Shown here one piece after another: positions 39,532 through 51,714 of a DNA stretch of 64,000 nt; the first letter of the stretch is position 1, and each line of letters opens with the position of its first letter. The stretch comes from Rhynchonema sp. JSB1_4 (lineage: Eukaryota > Nematoda > Chromadorea > Monhysterida > Xyalidae), in assembly GCA_030248065.1 (NCBI GenBank), contig JASAMV010007208.1:1-64000 (forward strand), read 5' to 3'. The notes beneath the pieces are model-generated. The model was not told the DNA's origin. It made no database searches and saw nothing but the letters and a program-made list of their open reading frames with translations. The position numbers and the translations under genes were made by a program.

Positions 39532-42477
39532 ATGGATTGATTCATTGATTGGTATTGTTAGGTTAAGATAAAGGTGGATCTATTTTTCGTTTCCGTGTTC
39601 TTTGGTTGGGTTGCTTTGTATTGTTTACAAATAAGTTGTTCAAAATGTTAACTGGTAATTACGGTTTTTGATCATTACATTTTTTAATATTATGTGGGAT
39701 ATTTATGCAAAAATAGTGAAATGTTGACGGATTCGGTTACTCGGTTCAAACTTCGATTCTTTTGTGCTCATCTTTCTGTCGAATTTGTGGTGCTTTTGTG
39801 ATGTTCTGTTCAGTTTTTGTGCTTTGCACATATTTTTTCTGATGCACGTGTTTTTTCCCATCTATATTTATTGCGGGTATTTATTCAGCCAAAAGTTAAT
39901 TTTTCAGTCTTTAATCCAAGTAAACATTTTAGTTTTGTTCGGCCTGATTTGCGTTCTAATTTCGTGCAAGCTGCATCTGAGATTTTATGGCACGATTAAA
40001 GATTATAGCAGACGTGCGCTCTTAATCATTCAGTGATGTCAATATGCATGCACTGAGTTATCGGTCAGTGGAACTAATGAGATTCAACATTGATTTGAAA
40101 CTTTGAAATGCACGTTGTCGTTGACGGACGACAGGATGCGCGTGCCATAAAAAGCACAAAGACACTTGAAATTCATACACGCTGGATTTTAGGGCCACCA
40201 TAAAAATTACGTATAGAGACCTTCGGTTGTTATGATGGGGGTCAAAGGCCTTATTTTAGAAAGTCTATCTGAAGTGCATGTGGTATCAATATCAATTGGC
40301 TTTTCAGCCCAAATTTATCACAATAGATCAATTTTAGGGTCCAAAAAAATGGATCTGCCTCGCCCAAAAAATACTTTGCATTGGTAAGGCGCCATGCGGA
40401 CTTGGTTTCATTATTGGTCACTTTCTCAATCCCACCCCACATTTTTTGTTTGAGATTGAGTGACAAATTCATTTGTGGTCATGTAGGTATATGTATCGTT
40501 GTCACAGGAAGTTCAATTTATTTCGTGCGATGTCTTTGGGCATACCACTCTGATACATGTATACGTATATACGGTGCACTAAATCAGATTTTTTGGGTAC
40601 AATCTTAGCGCAATAACAAAGGAACTCCATGCGCGCCCCAAGGACAATCGGGATATGAAAATAATAATACGTAATCGTGCATTGAACATTTTTGGATCAC
40701 GTAATCAGGGAGGTACGAGTAAGTTCATGATGCTCAAAATAAGGTTGTGTATATCTTTGTGACTTTTGGATGTTATTGTTGGAGTCATGTGTTCAGTGTA
40801 ATTTGGCAGGTGCGTTCATTTAAAAAAGAGGCTTGTTTCGTTCTGTTGAAGATGCGATAACGATACATTTTTCAGTAATGTGCGCGTTATTGTAAAATAT
40901 TTCTGAAGAAAATATGCCGGTTCTCGATGTTCCGACTATCGTACCATTCTTTTTTTCAAAAAATTGCCCTCAAAGCTCACCTTGGCCCAATTATCTTTGT
41001 TTTCCGCCATTCATTCATTGTCACAAAAAACGTGTTGTATCATTACGAGTTTACGCTGATATTGTCAGTCACCCGTTTTTGGGCAGAAAATTTTCCATAT
41101 CCTAATTTTTAAATCAGCCGGGCGTGTTTTCGGGTTGAGGTTACCCGTCACGCACAAGGTTGAGTGCTCTCGTGCACTGCGCTTGCGGTGATCCGTTTTT
41201 TCACGTTTTTTGTTGCCTTGGTGCATGTTATTTCCCTTTTGATGACCCGATGTCGTTTGTTTGCACACGCCGATACCGCGTGGGCTCATGACACATGGTC
41301 ATGAAACGGCTGTGCGAACTCGTGTTGTCTCCAATTCCGGGCTGCTAGTTTTGTCGTCAGATCATTAGCGTTAAATGAAGTCGTCGAACAAACAGTGATA
41401 CATGACCCCAAATTAGCGCGAAAAATAGTACATGTGATTTGACGCCATATGATTTGACACACTACTATAAGCCCAATTCCGAGTTGCGGTTCGCTCGCTT
41501 TTTTGAATTACGAGGGTTATCTGTTATCGTCACTGTAATAAACATAGGATGATGAACAGACCCACGGCTGAGTCATTTTTTGTTTGAATCTGCTCTAAAT
41601 CGATATCAATCCACCGAGCACGTTTATCCACAGTTCACTCCACGGCTTCACATTTCCAAGTTCAAGTACGATTCACTGATGTTGCTACTGCGCGTTTCAC
41701 GATTTAAAAAAACACACTCACTCAGTTCAATCGGTTTTATCATAATGCGACACACAAGATTTTTCCACAGAATGCGCAAAGCCGAAGAGTGTCCAAGTTC
41801 AGCCACTTTCACACTACATGTTTGTGTGTTTCAGTGTCCTTCAGACATGACTGCATGCATGCAATATGCAATTGTCATCAAAATTATCATAATAAAGTTG
41901 GAAAATGTATCGATCCTAATCCTTCTTGACTCATAAATGCGCGTATGTTTTCCCTCCTATGTATTATAGTGATCCTGAGGCAGCTGATAATGACACATTT
42001 CTTGGCTAGCCCAATTCCTTATTGATTTGATTTGACATTGAAAAAGGCTGTGTACATCAAGAAAAATCAGGGCATTGCTCTCATTTACAATTTTGGTTTC
42101 CTACAATTCCACACCAGTGTACCTGCAGCTGCTGGAGACTAAGACTACACGTCACTCACTCTTAATTTCCTGTGTTCGATGTTCCCTTGGAAATGTTTTT
42201 TGATCAATTTTATATTTTTTGAAATAAAGATCAACCAATACTACGCAATCACGAGCCTAAAACAAACAAAATCGCATGATTGGAGTTTTATGTTTTTATC
42301 CAAAATTCATGTGTGAGCATGCGAATACATATAAGTAATATGTATATAGGTCTAACATAATTTTCAGAACTGCCAACAAAAATTACACAAATCCCAAATC
42401 ACATTTCGTCAAAATTACACATAAAATAAATCTGCGCGTGCCGTGTGATTTTCTCAACTTCACGCACGCAACCCAAA
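39531..42477. other. Intergenic, no gene recognised
   Basis: AT-rich with T-rich strand bias around 39750-40000, where a Phe/Leu/Ile-rich frame reflects base composition. Fragments near 41370-41450 (AAATGAAGTCGTCGAAC, GATTTGAC) match the hairpin at 43977-44077. Confidence 0.5.
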
Positions 42478-45400
42478 ATGGACGGCGTTCCAGCGTTGAT
42501 GTTGCCGACGAATCCAAACAATTTGCTGGCGACAGTCGACCAGCAGCAACAGCAAAATTTCGCGCACAGCGCGCGAAATTCCAATCTAAATCATGACAAT
42601 ATCGACCCGAACCACATTTTCAACAGCCCGCAGCATTACGCAACCGCGTTGGCACTTCAGCAGTCATTGCAGAATTCAGCCGTATTTCAGCAAAATCAGC
42701 AATTTGCTGTCGCTGCACAGCAACACAATTTTGCGGCCGGGCATCTGAACGATCGCGCAGCGTTCTTGGCTGGCGTACAGTACCAGTTGGCTGTGAGTTC
42801 AGCGAATCAGTTTCAGAATCCAGCAAACAGCCATTCGGTCAACAACGATGTGCAGACTCAACAACAACAACAATCGCAGAATAATCGGGATGCCAACGTT
42901 GCTGCACCGATCGCTGCATCCACCCCTCCTCCTCCACGTCCACCCCCGAGGGATCGCAAGAATTCAGCAAAATTAGGTCAGCTAAAGCAGCAACAGAACC
43001 AGAATCCAGCCGTCGGCGTTGAAGCGCCGGTTGACGTGGCTGAAACGAGTGCAGAAGCAGCGCTTAACAAGGAGCTCGCAGCGCCAGCTGAAAACATCGT
43101 CACACAACAACAACAGCCACAGAAATCGTGCAATTCAGCCAAGAACTCAATCCGATCTCGATCCAAATCGCGGGCCAACGAACCTCCACCCACAACAACA
43201 CACAACAGTCGGGTGGCTGATTTCATACGCGATCAGCAGCAACGCATCAGCGCCAAATTGGCCGGGGCACAACCACTGAGCGCCAGAACAACAACATCAA
43301 ACAACACGAACAACAACAACACCAAAGAACCGTCGGACACTTTGTATCGTCAACCGGTGCAGAACGCAGCACCCATGAGACTCTGGCCAACGCAGGTGAG
43401 ACCTAGTGAAAAGTGCATTTTTGCCAACACAACTGTTTGGCTTCCTAGTTTAAATTTTGAATTTTTGCCTTATCAGTTGGAATTCCAATTGTGCATACTG
43501 CAAATCCAACATCATCGAGTTCGCTCTTTGAATCCGCTGCGCAAGAAGACTACATACTGTATGTTGACACGTGATCGTTGCTTGTGCATAATGAGTGACC
43601 ATTGCCATTGTCATCACACCGATCACACCTCTTCCGAGCTGGTGTGACACACCTAACGCCTGAATCAATAATGTTAATCTCGTGTTGAACGATAACCATT
43701 GAAACATCAAAGTGCACAGGAGCACAGCGACACGACCACGGGCGTTGCCACTCCTCCGCCAGGCCAGTCGCATCCCGGTCGTCGATCACAACGTGTCACC
43801 GCTGAACAACGAATGAAACGGGCACAAGTGTTCGAAGAGTTCTTTGAGCAACGAAAGGACGCACCACCGCCCGGACCGTTGCTTGATCGCACAGGTGCGC
43901 CAATTTTGTGCAACAGTTTTTTGTTGGGCCAGTAATTCGGGCCCCCGAAAGTCAATCGGGCTTATGGTAATGTGGTCAAATCATCTCGTCAAATAAAGTC
44001 GTCCAACACATGTATTAGTTTTCGCGCTCATTCGAGGCTCATGTGTTCGACGACTTTCTTTGGCGAGATGATTTGACGACAAAACCATTAGACGTCAATC
44101 GAATTAAATTCGCCTGCTGATCACATAGACTTTCGCTCTTTTGGTAACATGGATTTTTTTAACCAAATTTAGTAGCTTTTTAGCTACTAAATTTTTTTGA
44201 AAAGCTAGTAAATTTTCAAATTTAGTAGCGTAAAAGCCACTAAATATTTATATTTGGGCCAAAAAAAGCTAGTAAATTGGCATTTCAGCAGAAAAAAGCT
44301 ACTAAATTTTTCACTTTCCCAGCTTTATGCTACTAGCCCATTTTGAAAAAATAAACCCTGTTTGGTAATCACAACGAACGCATGAATGCCGCAACATTGT
44401 GGCTGATGGGTATCGCCTGTTTCATGTCTTAGTTTCCCTTGTCGACGGATTTGATTCCCGAAAGAACTGAAGTACAAAATTGTGCTAAACACTACTTGAC
44501 CTTGCAAAGACACACAATCAGGTGCGCTCGTGGCAACCCACGCAACACAAACACAGTTGAACACTTGCAGTAAAAGGTCATTTTTTGCTTCACATTTGTG
44601 CAAATATATGGTGAGATAAATACTTTCAGCTCCCATAGATAATGGCCCGGTTTAGCCCCAAACTCTGGATTTGTGTTGGACCACCAACAACGTCCCCCCA
44701 ATGACGTGAAATTATTGTTTCCTTGGGCTGCAAAACCTGTAAGTGTTCTCAACGCCCCCATTCCCCGCAATCAGTTATTGCACAAATTTGCAATTGTAAT
44801 ATTCCAGTGTCTTGAGAGTGTGAGACCACTTCCTTCTTAATGTTCCCCATACCTGACTGACAAGTTCTTTTTGACTCCTATGTCCTCAAGTGTCGACGTG
44901 CGCAGATAAGAGTGATTTCACTTTCAAGTCAAGCCGCCTTGCGTGAGGATTTCCTGTTGTTCTGGCCAAAGTGCGAACAAAATTTCCACCTTATCATGTA
45001 GCGCTGCACTGGATTTTCTGAATGTGTCTTCTCACATGAACCAGCACCTACATAATCTTGAAATAACATATGAGTGAAAATATGTATGTATGTATAATCA
45101 CACATGGGTGAAAATGATAATAATGATAACAACGCCCGGATTTCAAATGTTACATCGTTCTATGTGCATTATTCTGAGTCTGAACAGCTCAGCCTGACAG
45201 CAAGAACCTCAGGCAATAACCGGAGGTGGCGTTATCGCAAGAACATCAAAGGTCATCAACAAATATTATTTCGGAAAACTAATATATGCACATTAATAAA
45301 AATGCTTTTTTGGCATTTTTCCAGCCACCGATCACCGCAGTCGTAGCAGTCGACGGCGTGCCCCACCACCCTACAACGACATCCCGGTCGGCTTGCCCGT

Positions 45401-48400
45401 CTTCCCACCACATCAGCAACAACAGGCATATTACAGCGATTTTGCTGACAAATCAGGCAAAGGGACACTTGCCAGATCGAAAAGTGTTGATCTGCTAGCG
45501 CGACAGCAGCGACAACTCAACAACAGTGACAGCAGTGCCCAATTGCACCTACAGTATCCGCCACAAGTTCAGAAGGGTGCGGGCAACGGCAACAACAATC
45601 TGCAGTTCAGCGTGTCCACACGAGCGACAGGGCGGTCAAAGAGCAGGCAACGCGCCGCATCGCCGTTTTACGCACAGCCACGGGACGATCAGGTGTGATT
45701 CCATATCATTGTGCTGTCAATCAATCAATACAATATAATTATCGATCGATCACTATCAGCCAATACCCAATCAATCACAGGCCCTACTATCAGTCACTCG
45801 TTCATCGGCGCTCGGTGGTCACACGACCACCACCTCCACTGACGACGACTCTTCGATTGATGAAGGGGTGAAACCACGCGCCACGTTGACACGAGGTTGG
45901 CGAATTATACGTCATGTTGCATTGAAACGAAGTTCATTTTCGTATTTTTTCAATCACTATACTATGCCAATGGGCGGTGGTTTCCTGATTCAAATCCTGT
46001 TGAGATGTGTTTTGGATTGCCCGTGAGGACCTTCTTTTGCAAATGGGCGGTGCACCAGGTCGTCATCAGTGTGAATGCACTTAGATGCTCATGACAGCCC
46101 AAAAACACACGCGCTGGTTTTGCGCTCGCGTAAAGTTTTTTGAAGTTCACAATAAACACGCCGGTGTATCACTAATGTTCCATAGTCCAACGCAACCCAT
46201 AATCGATGTGATGTTTCAGGTCCATTCTACAGTTCAATGCCCAAACTGGCTTACGACAGTCAGCCAGCAACGGCAGGACCCAACAACTGGGGTTACGGTA
46301 ACCTGGCCGCCATGCAACAAGGTGCTGCGAATCTGAGACCGGCGTTCTCCTGGTCACATTTGCCACAACAGCACCAGGTTACAGTGTGCTCATCGGATTA
46401 CTGTAATTACCTGCCTACCGTAACCGACATCCATTTCAGCAACACATGTTCGCCACACCACAGCAATCGTACCCGCAACTATGGGCCGGCAACCAACAAC
46501 AAATGCAGCAGTCATATGCGCAACATCATCAACAACAGGCCATGGCACAACAACAACAGATGGTGTGCAAGAAAATTTGATTTTCTTCCTGTTGAAGGTG
46601 ATAGGGGATGCTTCACAGCATAAAATTTATTCACGATTTTGTTTTGCAGTTGCAACAGATGTACCGTAACGTGTTCCCATACACCACGGTGCACTACGGC
46701 CATCAGCGACGAATGAGCATGCCCTCAAATGTGATGGACATGGCCGACTTTGAAAATCAGGCAACGAACCCGGCTCCCAGCCCGTACAATTACCACCAGC
46801 AGCCGTCACGAATACAGCAGGCTCTTCGCAACGCGCAACAAGTGTCCCAGAGCACCAGAAGGTTGGGCTGAGACGTTGAAAGAAAATTTTATATTTCGGC
46901 TGAATAATCTCATGTGTTTGAGCTGTCGGTGATGATGATTGCAGGCTGCTTGTGAGTTCTATCAGGTTTTGATTTGAAAGCCCGGTGGTGTAGAGGGTAA
47001 AAATATAAGTCAATCAATCGTTGTCGTAGCGTTGGCGTGCAGATTTGAAAAAATGCACGACTCTGTGTTCTTGTTCGCATTATGATGCACCGCAGGATCC
47101 AGTTTCCAATGACGTGGTCCAAATATTGCAGAAACGCGCCCGCCCGTCGCGGCAGTATTGACGCTCGCCTATTCGATGTGTTTGACGATACTCAATCACC
47201 GTGCAAACAGCAGACCCCACCCTTGGACAATTCCGGATCCACCGGCACTCTGCCTCCACCCTATCATCCACCTGCGGCCATGTTTACCAATGGCCAGATG
47301 TCTGCCTACAACACGCCGAGCGTGTCCAACGGATATTTAGGGGGCGCACCCCCAGCCATGACCCCGTCAATGGGTCGATGCCTGCAACCGTCACCGAACC
47401 CGATGTTTCACTACATGGGGCAGCACCCAGGCATTCCGACGCCCCCATCCGCCACAAGTTCGACTCCCAGCAGTGGAGCACCACTCTGGCATACGAACCA
47501 TGCGGCCACAGGTGTGTTCCCACATATCGTTTGGATTGTGCTTTTGGCGGAAATTCTCGCACCGGGTTATGGTAGATGCGCATGATCTGAAACGCAAGAG
47601 CCAAATATGCCAGAGAGGTCGGAAATCGACTTTCATCATAATTTTTTTTCAGCAGCTGTGTCAAGCGTCGCAGTCATCCACATGGTTAACTAGTTTGGAT
47701 TCTAATTGGGCATTGGACTTGACTGCATACTTTTCGCAACGCGAACTGTCAACTCACGCGAGTGAAAAAGAACTATACCATATCTAAGAAACCAAAATCG
47801 ACATCGCCTTGTCCATTCAGGCATTCTAACGCCCGTGACGGCAATGGACGCCAAGAATCTGATGTCATCGAGCGGTCAGTCATCGATCAGTGACGCGAGT
47901 GCACGACGCAAAGCACGCACCCGGAATTGTATGATTGGATGGATGCTCGCTGTGACCGCCATTATTATATTGGCTTTGGCCATCGCCTTGTTCGTTCAGG
48001 GTTAGTTGCAGCAATCATGGGACTGTATCTTTTCAATGTTACCAGCATCTTGTGGGTCGAGTTTTCCCGAGCCCCAGGAAATCCATAAGGAAAAAGTACG
48101 AAAATTTGACGTTTTTGTGAAGAATGTTTTTCGTCTCGAACAGGCGACTCCCAGGGGCCCGACGGACAGAAGTGGATCCAAAATGGGGCTCTATTTGGAA
48201 AATCTACAGCATTGAACCCCGTGGGGTACAGTTTGGAGGGGGCTCACGCAAAGCTCCGGCACCTTGTACATGTTAACATTTGCATGCTACATACATGATG
48301 TGGTGTTTCAGTGAGCAAAGACGCACGAGAATTAGAACGAATTCGGGATTCAATAAACGAGGATCTGTCGTTGACCGAAGGCACGGGCAATGTGCGAGCA

Positions 48401-48409
48401 TTGAATTGA
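42478..48409 (+). CDS. Large Gln/Asn/Pro-rich single-pass membrane protein, unknown
   Basis: Ten exons join in phase: 42478-43395, 43720-43894, 45325-45692, 45781-45895, 46220-46377, 46440-46562, 46650-46861, 47096-47511, 47821-48000 and 48312-48409, giving 920 residues. The start has context CAAAATGG. Exon 1 is rich in Gln, Asn and Ala with poly-Gln runs, a PPPPRPPPRDRK stretch and RSRSKSR. Exon 2 has a helical TAEQRMKRAQVFEEFFEQRK segment. Later exons are Gln/Tyr/Pro-rich, with RRGSIDARLFDVFDD as the least repetitive stretch. One transmembrane segment lies near the C-terminus (WMLAVTAIIILALAIALFV), preceded by KARTRN and followed by about 33 residues ending DLSLTEGTGNVRALN. This predicts a type II, nearly tail-anchored protein with a huge cytoplasmic region. 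I do not recognise a family. Confidence 0.75.
43977..44077. repeat. 100-bp hairpin repeat in intron 2 of the Gln-rich gene
   Basis: TCAAATCATCTCGTCAAA and the following bases pair with the complement at the right end across about 37 bases per arm. Related fragments occur near 41370-41450. Confidence 0.75.
44165..44335. repeat. Tandem GCTACTAAATTT-type repeat
   Basis: About eight degenerate units of AAAAAGCTA(C/G)TAAATTT in both orientations, forming local hairpins. Located in intron 2 of the Gln-rich gene. Confidence 0.75.
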
Positions 48410-48660
48410 CTGATTCCCATCGATCACTTGTTTGATTTGTTGTGATAGTTTTCATTTTATTGCCTGCTCTGATACCGGCTTCTTTGGTGAAAGTTTTATG
48501 ATAAGAAAGCTCCAGTTTGTGGCTAATACAATATTGATAAACCCGCGTCGGCATGCAACATTGTGTTCATCTGTGAATTGTCGGAAAAAGCAATCCGCAG
48601 TCTGATGAAATGATTTCAATTGAATCTTGTGATTACGATAGATCGAACTTGATGACACTG

Positions 48661-49995
48661 TCACTTGGAAAATCTCTCATAAAAAGCCGACACCAATTCT
48701 CCAACACACACAACCAACGCGATGGAGCAGCCAATGATCCACAGAACGAATATGCCAGAAACGTCAGCGATTCGCAGATGTTGCAGCACGACACGAGTGT
48801 GATCGGTGTGATCAACTGCATCACCAGCATTGCACACCGACTTTGAACTATGACGTGCAATGTGTCGCGCGTAGCGATGCGCTATCTGGCACATGCGAGA
48901 ACGAGATTAGATTTGAAAAGAAGTACAACTCACACGGACCTGAACCCCAACCTGATCGATTCCATTGCTCACTTCCACGATTGCGTTATCGATGCGGCTC
49001 AACAGCTGTTGCGGCACCGTTTTGGCGAAAATCATCACGCTACTGCGAATGTTCGGAAAGTCAGTGCGGTCGAAATCGTATCTCAACGAATTGCAACAGT
49101 CTTCGAACTGTGACTGCATGGTCACTGCATCAGCCTTTCCGTCGATAATAATCCCGTTCTGATGTTTCATCGCTGTGCACATGTTGGCGAAATTGCCCGC
49201 CAATATCGGGGGATTCAAGAGAAGTGCCTGGTGAAGAGCACCCCTGGGGGACGAAGCACTCTCATTCAGCGACATCAACCGATTCAGCCATGCCGTGCCC
49301 TTGCTCAAAGCCACGATTGTGAATTTGCCCTGACCAACAAGGCCGGACAATTCCATCATGTTCGTGAACGGCATTCGAATTTCTGTTTGTAGCAACATCG
49401 ACAGTACACCTTTGCTAAACAGGGACATAATCACTGCCGTCAGCACTGCTGTCCAGGCAATGCTCAGATTGAACCAGCCGCTGTGAACCGTGTCAGAATT
49501 AGATGACAGTCTCAACTGGTGCCGCCAGTGTCTTGCCAGTCTGACGAAACCAGCGACTGCTATCAGCGACAGCCAAACTTCATAACGGAACACATTGAAA
49601 TATTTGAACAGGGCCGGGTGGGTCACTGGGTTGGAGAGAGCAGAAAGCGTCGATGAAGCGCTCGGGAAGGGGAACGACGTTCGATAGATGGCTCGGCGAT
49701 GTTTGGTCGATCGAAACAGAAATGCCGTTGAATCGGCCTGACCCGAAGTGATCATCGTTTGAACCAGTTTGAAGAAACTACCATGTTTTTTCACCGATTC
49801 TTGATCGATCGGGATCAGGTCGAACGTCAAACGTGCTGCAGCCATGATCAGGGAGATTTGCTCGGCGTGAACACCCGGGAACGGACAGCGGACGGTCCGT
49901 TGAAGATGCGACTCGGTTGAGCATGCGTAGCGATTGGGTGGGAATATTGAGTGCAACAAACGGATGTGATCGGCGGTTTGGTTCATTTTGTTCAT
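48661..49995 (-). CDS. Divergent ionotropic glutamate receptor-like channel subunit
   Basis: Main exon 49995-48934 and a last exon 48840-48661 (the join is approximate), about 413 residues. It has no amino-terminal domain. It starts near the ligand-binding S1 lobe (FPGVHAEQISLIMAAARLTF, then RRAIYRTSFPF, resembling the Arg before M1). M1 is WLSLIAVAGFVRLA. The pore/M3 region WTAVLTAVIMSLFSKGVLSM leads to RMPFTNMMELSGL, the family's PF...L motif after M3. The S2 end is PQQLLSRIDNAIVEV. M4 is SGIFVLWIIGCSIALVVCV. The canonical SYTANLAAF gate is absent, as in divergent nematode and IR-type receptors. It is expected in the plasma membrane of neurons. An acceptor-like ATCTGCAG at 50050-50057 precedes the chosen ATG; further 5' exons are possible. 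Confidence 0.7.
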
Positions 49996-50680
49996 GTTGA
50001 CCAAGAAGGTTCCACTGTCAGACAGGCGACTTTTCTTGCGACTGAGTGACTGCAGATTAAAAATGCGACAGCGCTGTTCTATCTTGTTCCAAAAATATCG
50101 TTTCACCAAACAGCCCGCGTGTGTTTGTTTTGCAATTTTTTGCTCTTTGTACATCAGCTCCAGGTATGGTTACATCAGTTACCAATACCAATACCTCATT
50201 CTGCCTGGTGTTGTTCCCCATAATGGATTTTCAGCTGGAAATTCGAGCCTCTGGTATATACATACGTTATGTGCGTGGGTCAGAAAGCAATTTGTGATTA
50301 ACCTGGCTAACGTAGAAGCATGAATGTAGGTTTTTTAGCTTGACGCAATACTTATTTCTTCATGTTCAGTTCTGGCTTGCTGTCAATGACGTAGGTACAG
50401 ATGCGAAGGGTTCGAATATTTGACTGAAAAGGTCAAAACCTCGGATTAACTGCGTGTAGCCGCGGTTGCTAAGGGGCTTAACCGCTGATAAGCTGGTGAG
50501 GACAACACTATTCCTTGAAAAGTATAGAGGCCGTACTGCAGTTCTCATATGGCATCAAAATTACGTACTAAAATCAGGCTTCCGTTTGTTATTCGTCACC
50601 AAAAACAAATGAATGACTCAACAAACACGGAAGACACACACGACCATAATTTGTCATAAGCTTGAATGTTTCAATGAAGT

Positions 50681-51335
50681 TTAAAGGGGGCCTTTCGCAT
50701 TTCAAACCCCCTTCAAACTTGGCATGTGTTTAGACAGTGGTCAAGGCGTCATAAAAGTCAAACACACCGGAGGTCTAACGTTCAGCATGCGCTTCAAGGA
50801 GATGCCCTTCAAGAGGAACATCCAGGAACAAAATCAAATGTGGACCAGCCCAATTTCTACCTGCGCATTCAGGCAACTCGCCTGATGACAAGGGTGGTCA
50901 AGGCGCAGAATGTTTCGCACGATATTTGCCCCTGCCTCACTATAGAATTTCGCTTTTCTTTTTATTTCGAATTGCAACGAATTGTTCATGCGTGGCTGCT
51001 AAATGTTTCAAGGTCTGCTTGTCGCGCTGGAACAATTCGTTGAAATTCGAAATATAAAGAAAAGCGAAATTCCATAGTTAGCGGTGTTGCACGTTTCATG
51101 CGAAACATTCATTCGCCTTGACACCTTTTTGATCAAGCAGTTTGCCTGAATGCGCAGGTATAAATTGGGCTGGTCCGCGGCACACTTTGTTCCCGGATGT
51201 TCTTCTTAAAGTGCATCTCCTGGTCGCATGCTGCAGATTGAGTTCTTGGTGCGTGAGAGTTTAATAACGCCCTGAACAATATTCAAATGCGTGCAAAGTT
51301 TGAAGGCGGTTTGAAATGCGAAAGGCCCCCTTTAA
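50681..51335. mobile_element. Foldback element, ~300-bp inverted arms
   Basis: The ends TTAAAGGGGGCCTTTCGCAT and complement bound a sequence whose left half is an inverted copy of its right half, up to an inner hairpin around TTTCGCTTTTCTTTTTATTTCG at about 50948-51075. Only a small central spacer is unpaired. Confidence 0.9.
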
Positions 51336-51390
51336 GCGCACGAAAATAATAAATGAGGAAGTCGGACGTAGGAACAATACATACTGTATA

Positions 51391-51714
51391 GTCCGTCCAC
51401 CAGCTCATGGCACTTTGTGTTGCTGCTGGCTGGTTTGGTCCCTTCCTCCACGTTCCAATGAAAGAGAAATTGAGTGTGAGCGATTTTGCAAAAAAACTAA
51501 AAAGAATAATAAAATGCGTCGAAAACGATTGAATTCGATCAAATTTAAAATTAAATTAAATTAAAATCCATACAACACGTCGATTTCATGAAGACAGCAA
51601 TTTAGGAGCAAAAATAATTTTTTTCGGAAACTCAATTTCTCTTTCATTAGAACGTGGAGGAAGGGAACAAGTCGGCCAGCAGCAACACAAAGTGCCATGA
51701 GCTGGTGGATGGAC
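51391..51714. mobile_element. MITE with ~83-bp terminal inverted repeats
   Basis: Arms 51391-51475 and 51634-51714, beginning GTCCGTCCACCAGCTCATGG. Flanked by TATA on both sides. The CCAGCTCATGGCAC portion is shared with the ends of the 280-bp MITE family, suggesting related transposition machinery. Confidence 0.85.

Noticed and set aside
39764..40036. 90-codon Phe/Leu/Ile-rich frame resembling a multi-pass membrane protein
   Set aside because: Composition reflects a T-rich strand; no splice-joined partner or motif.
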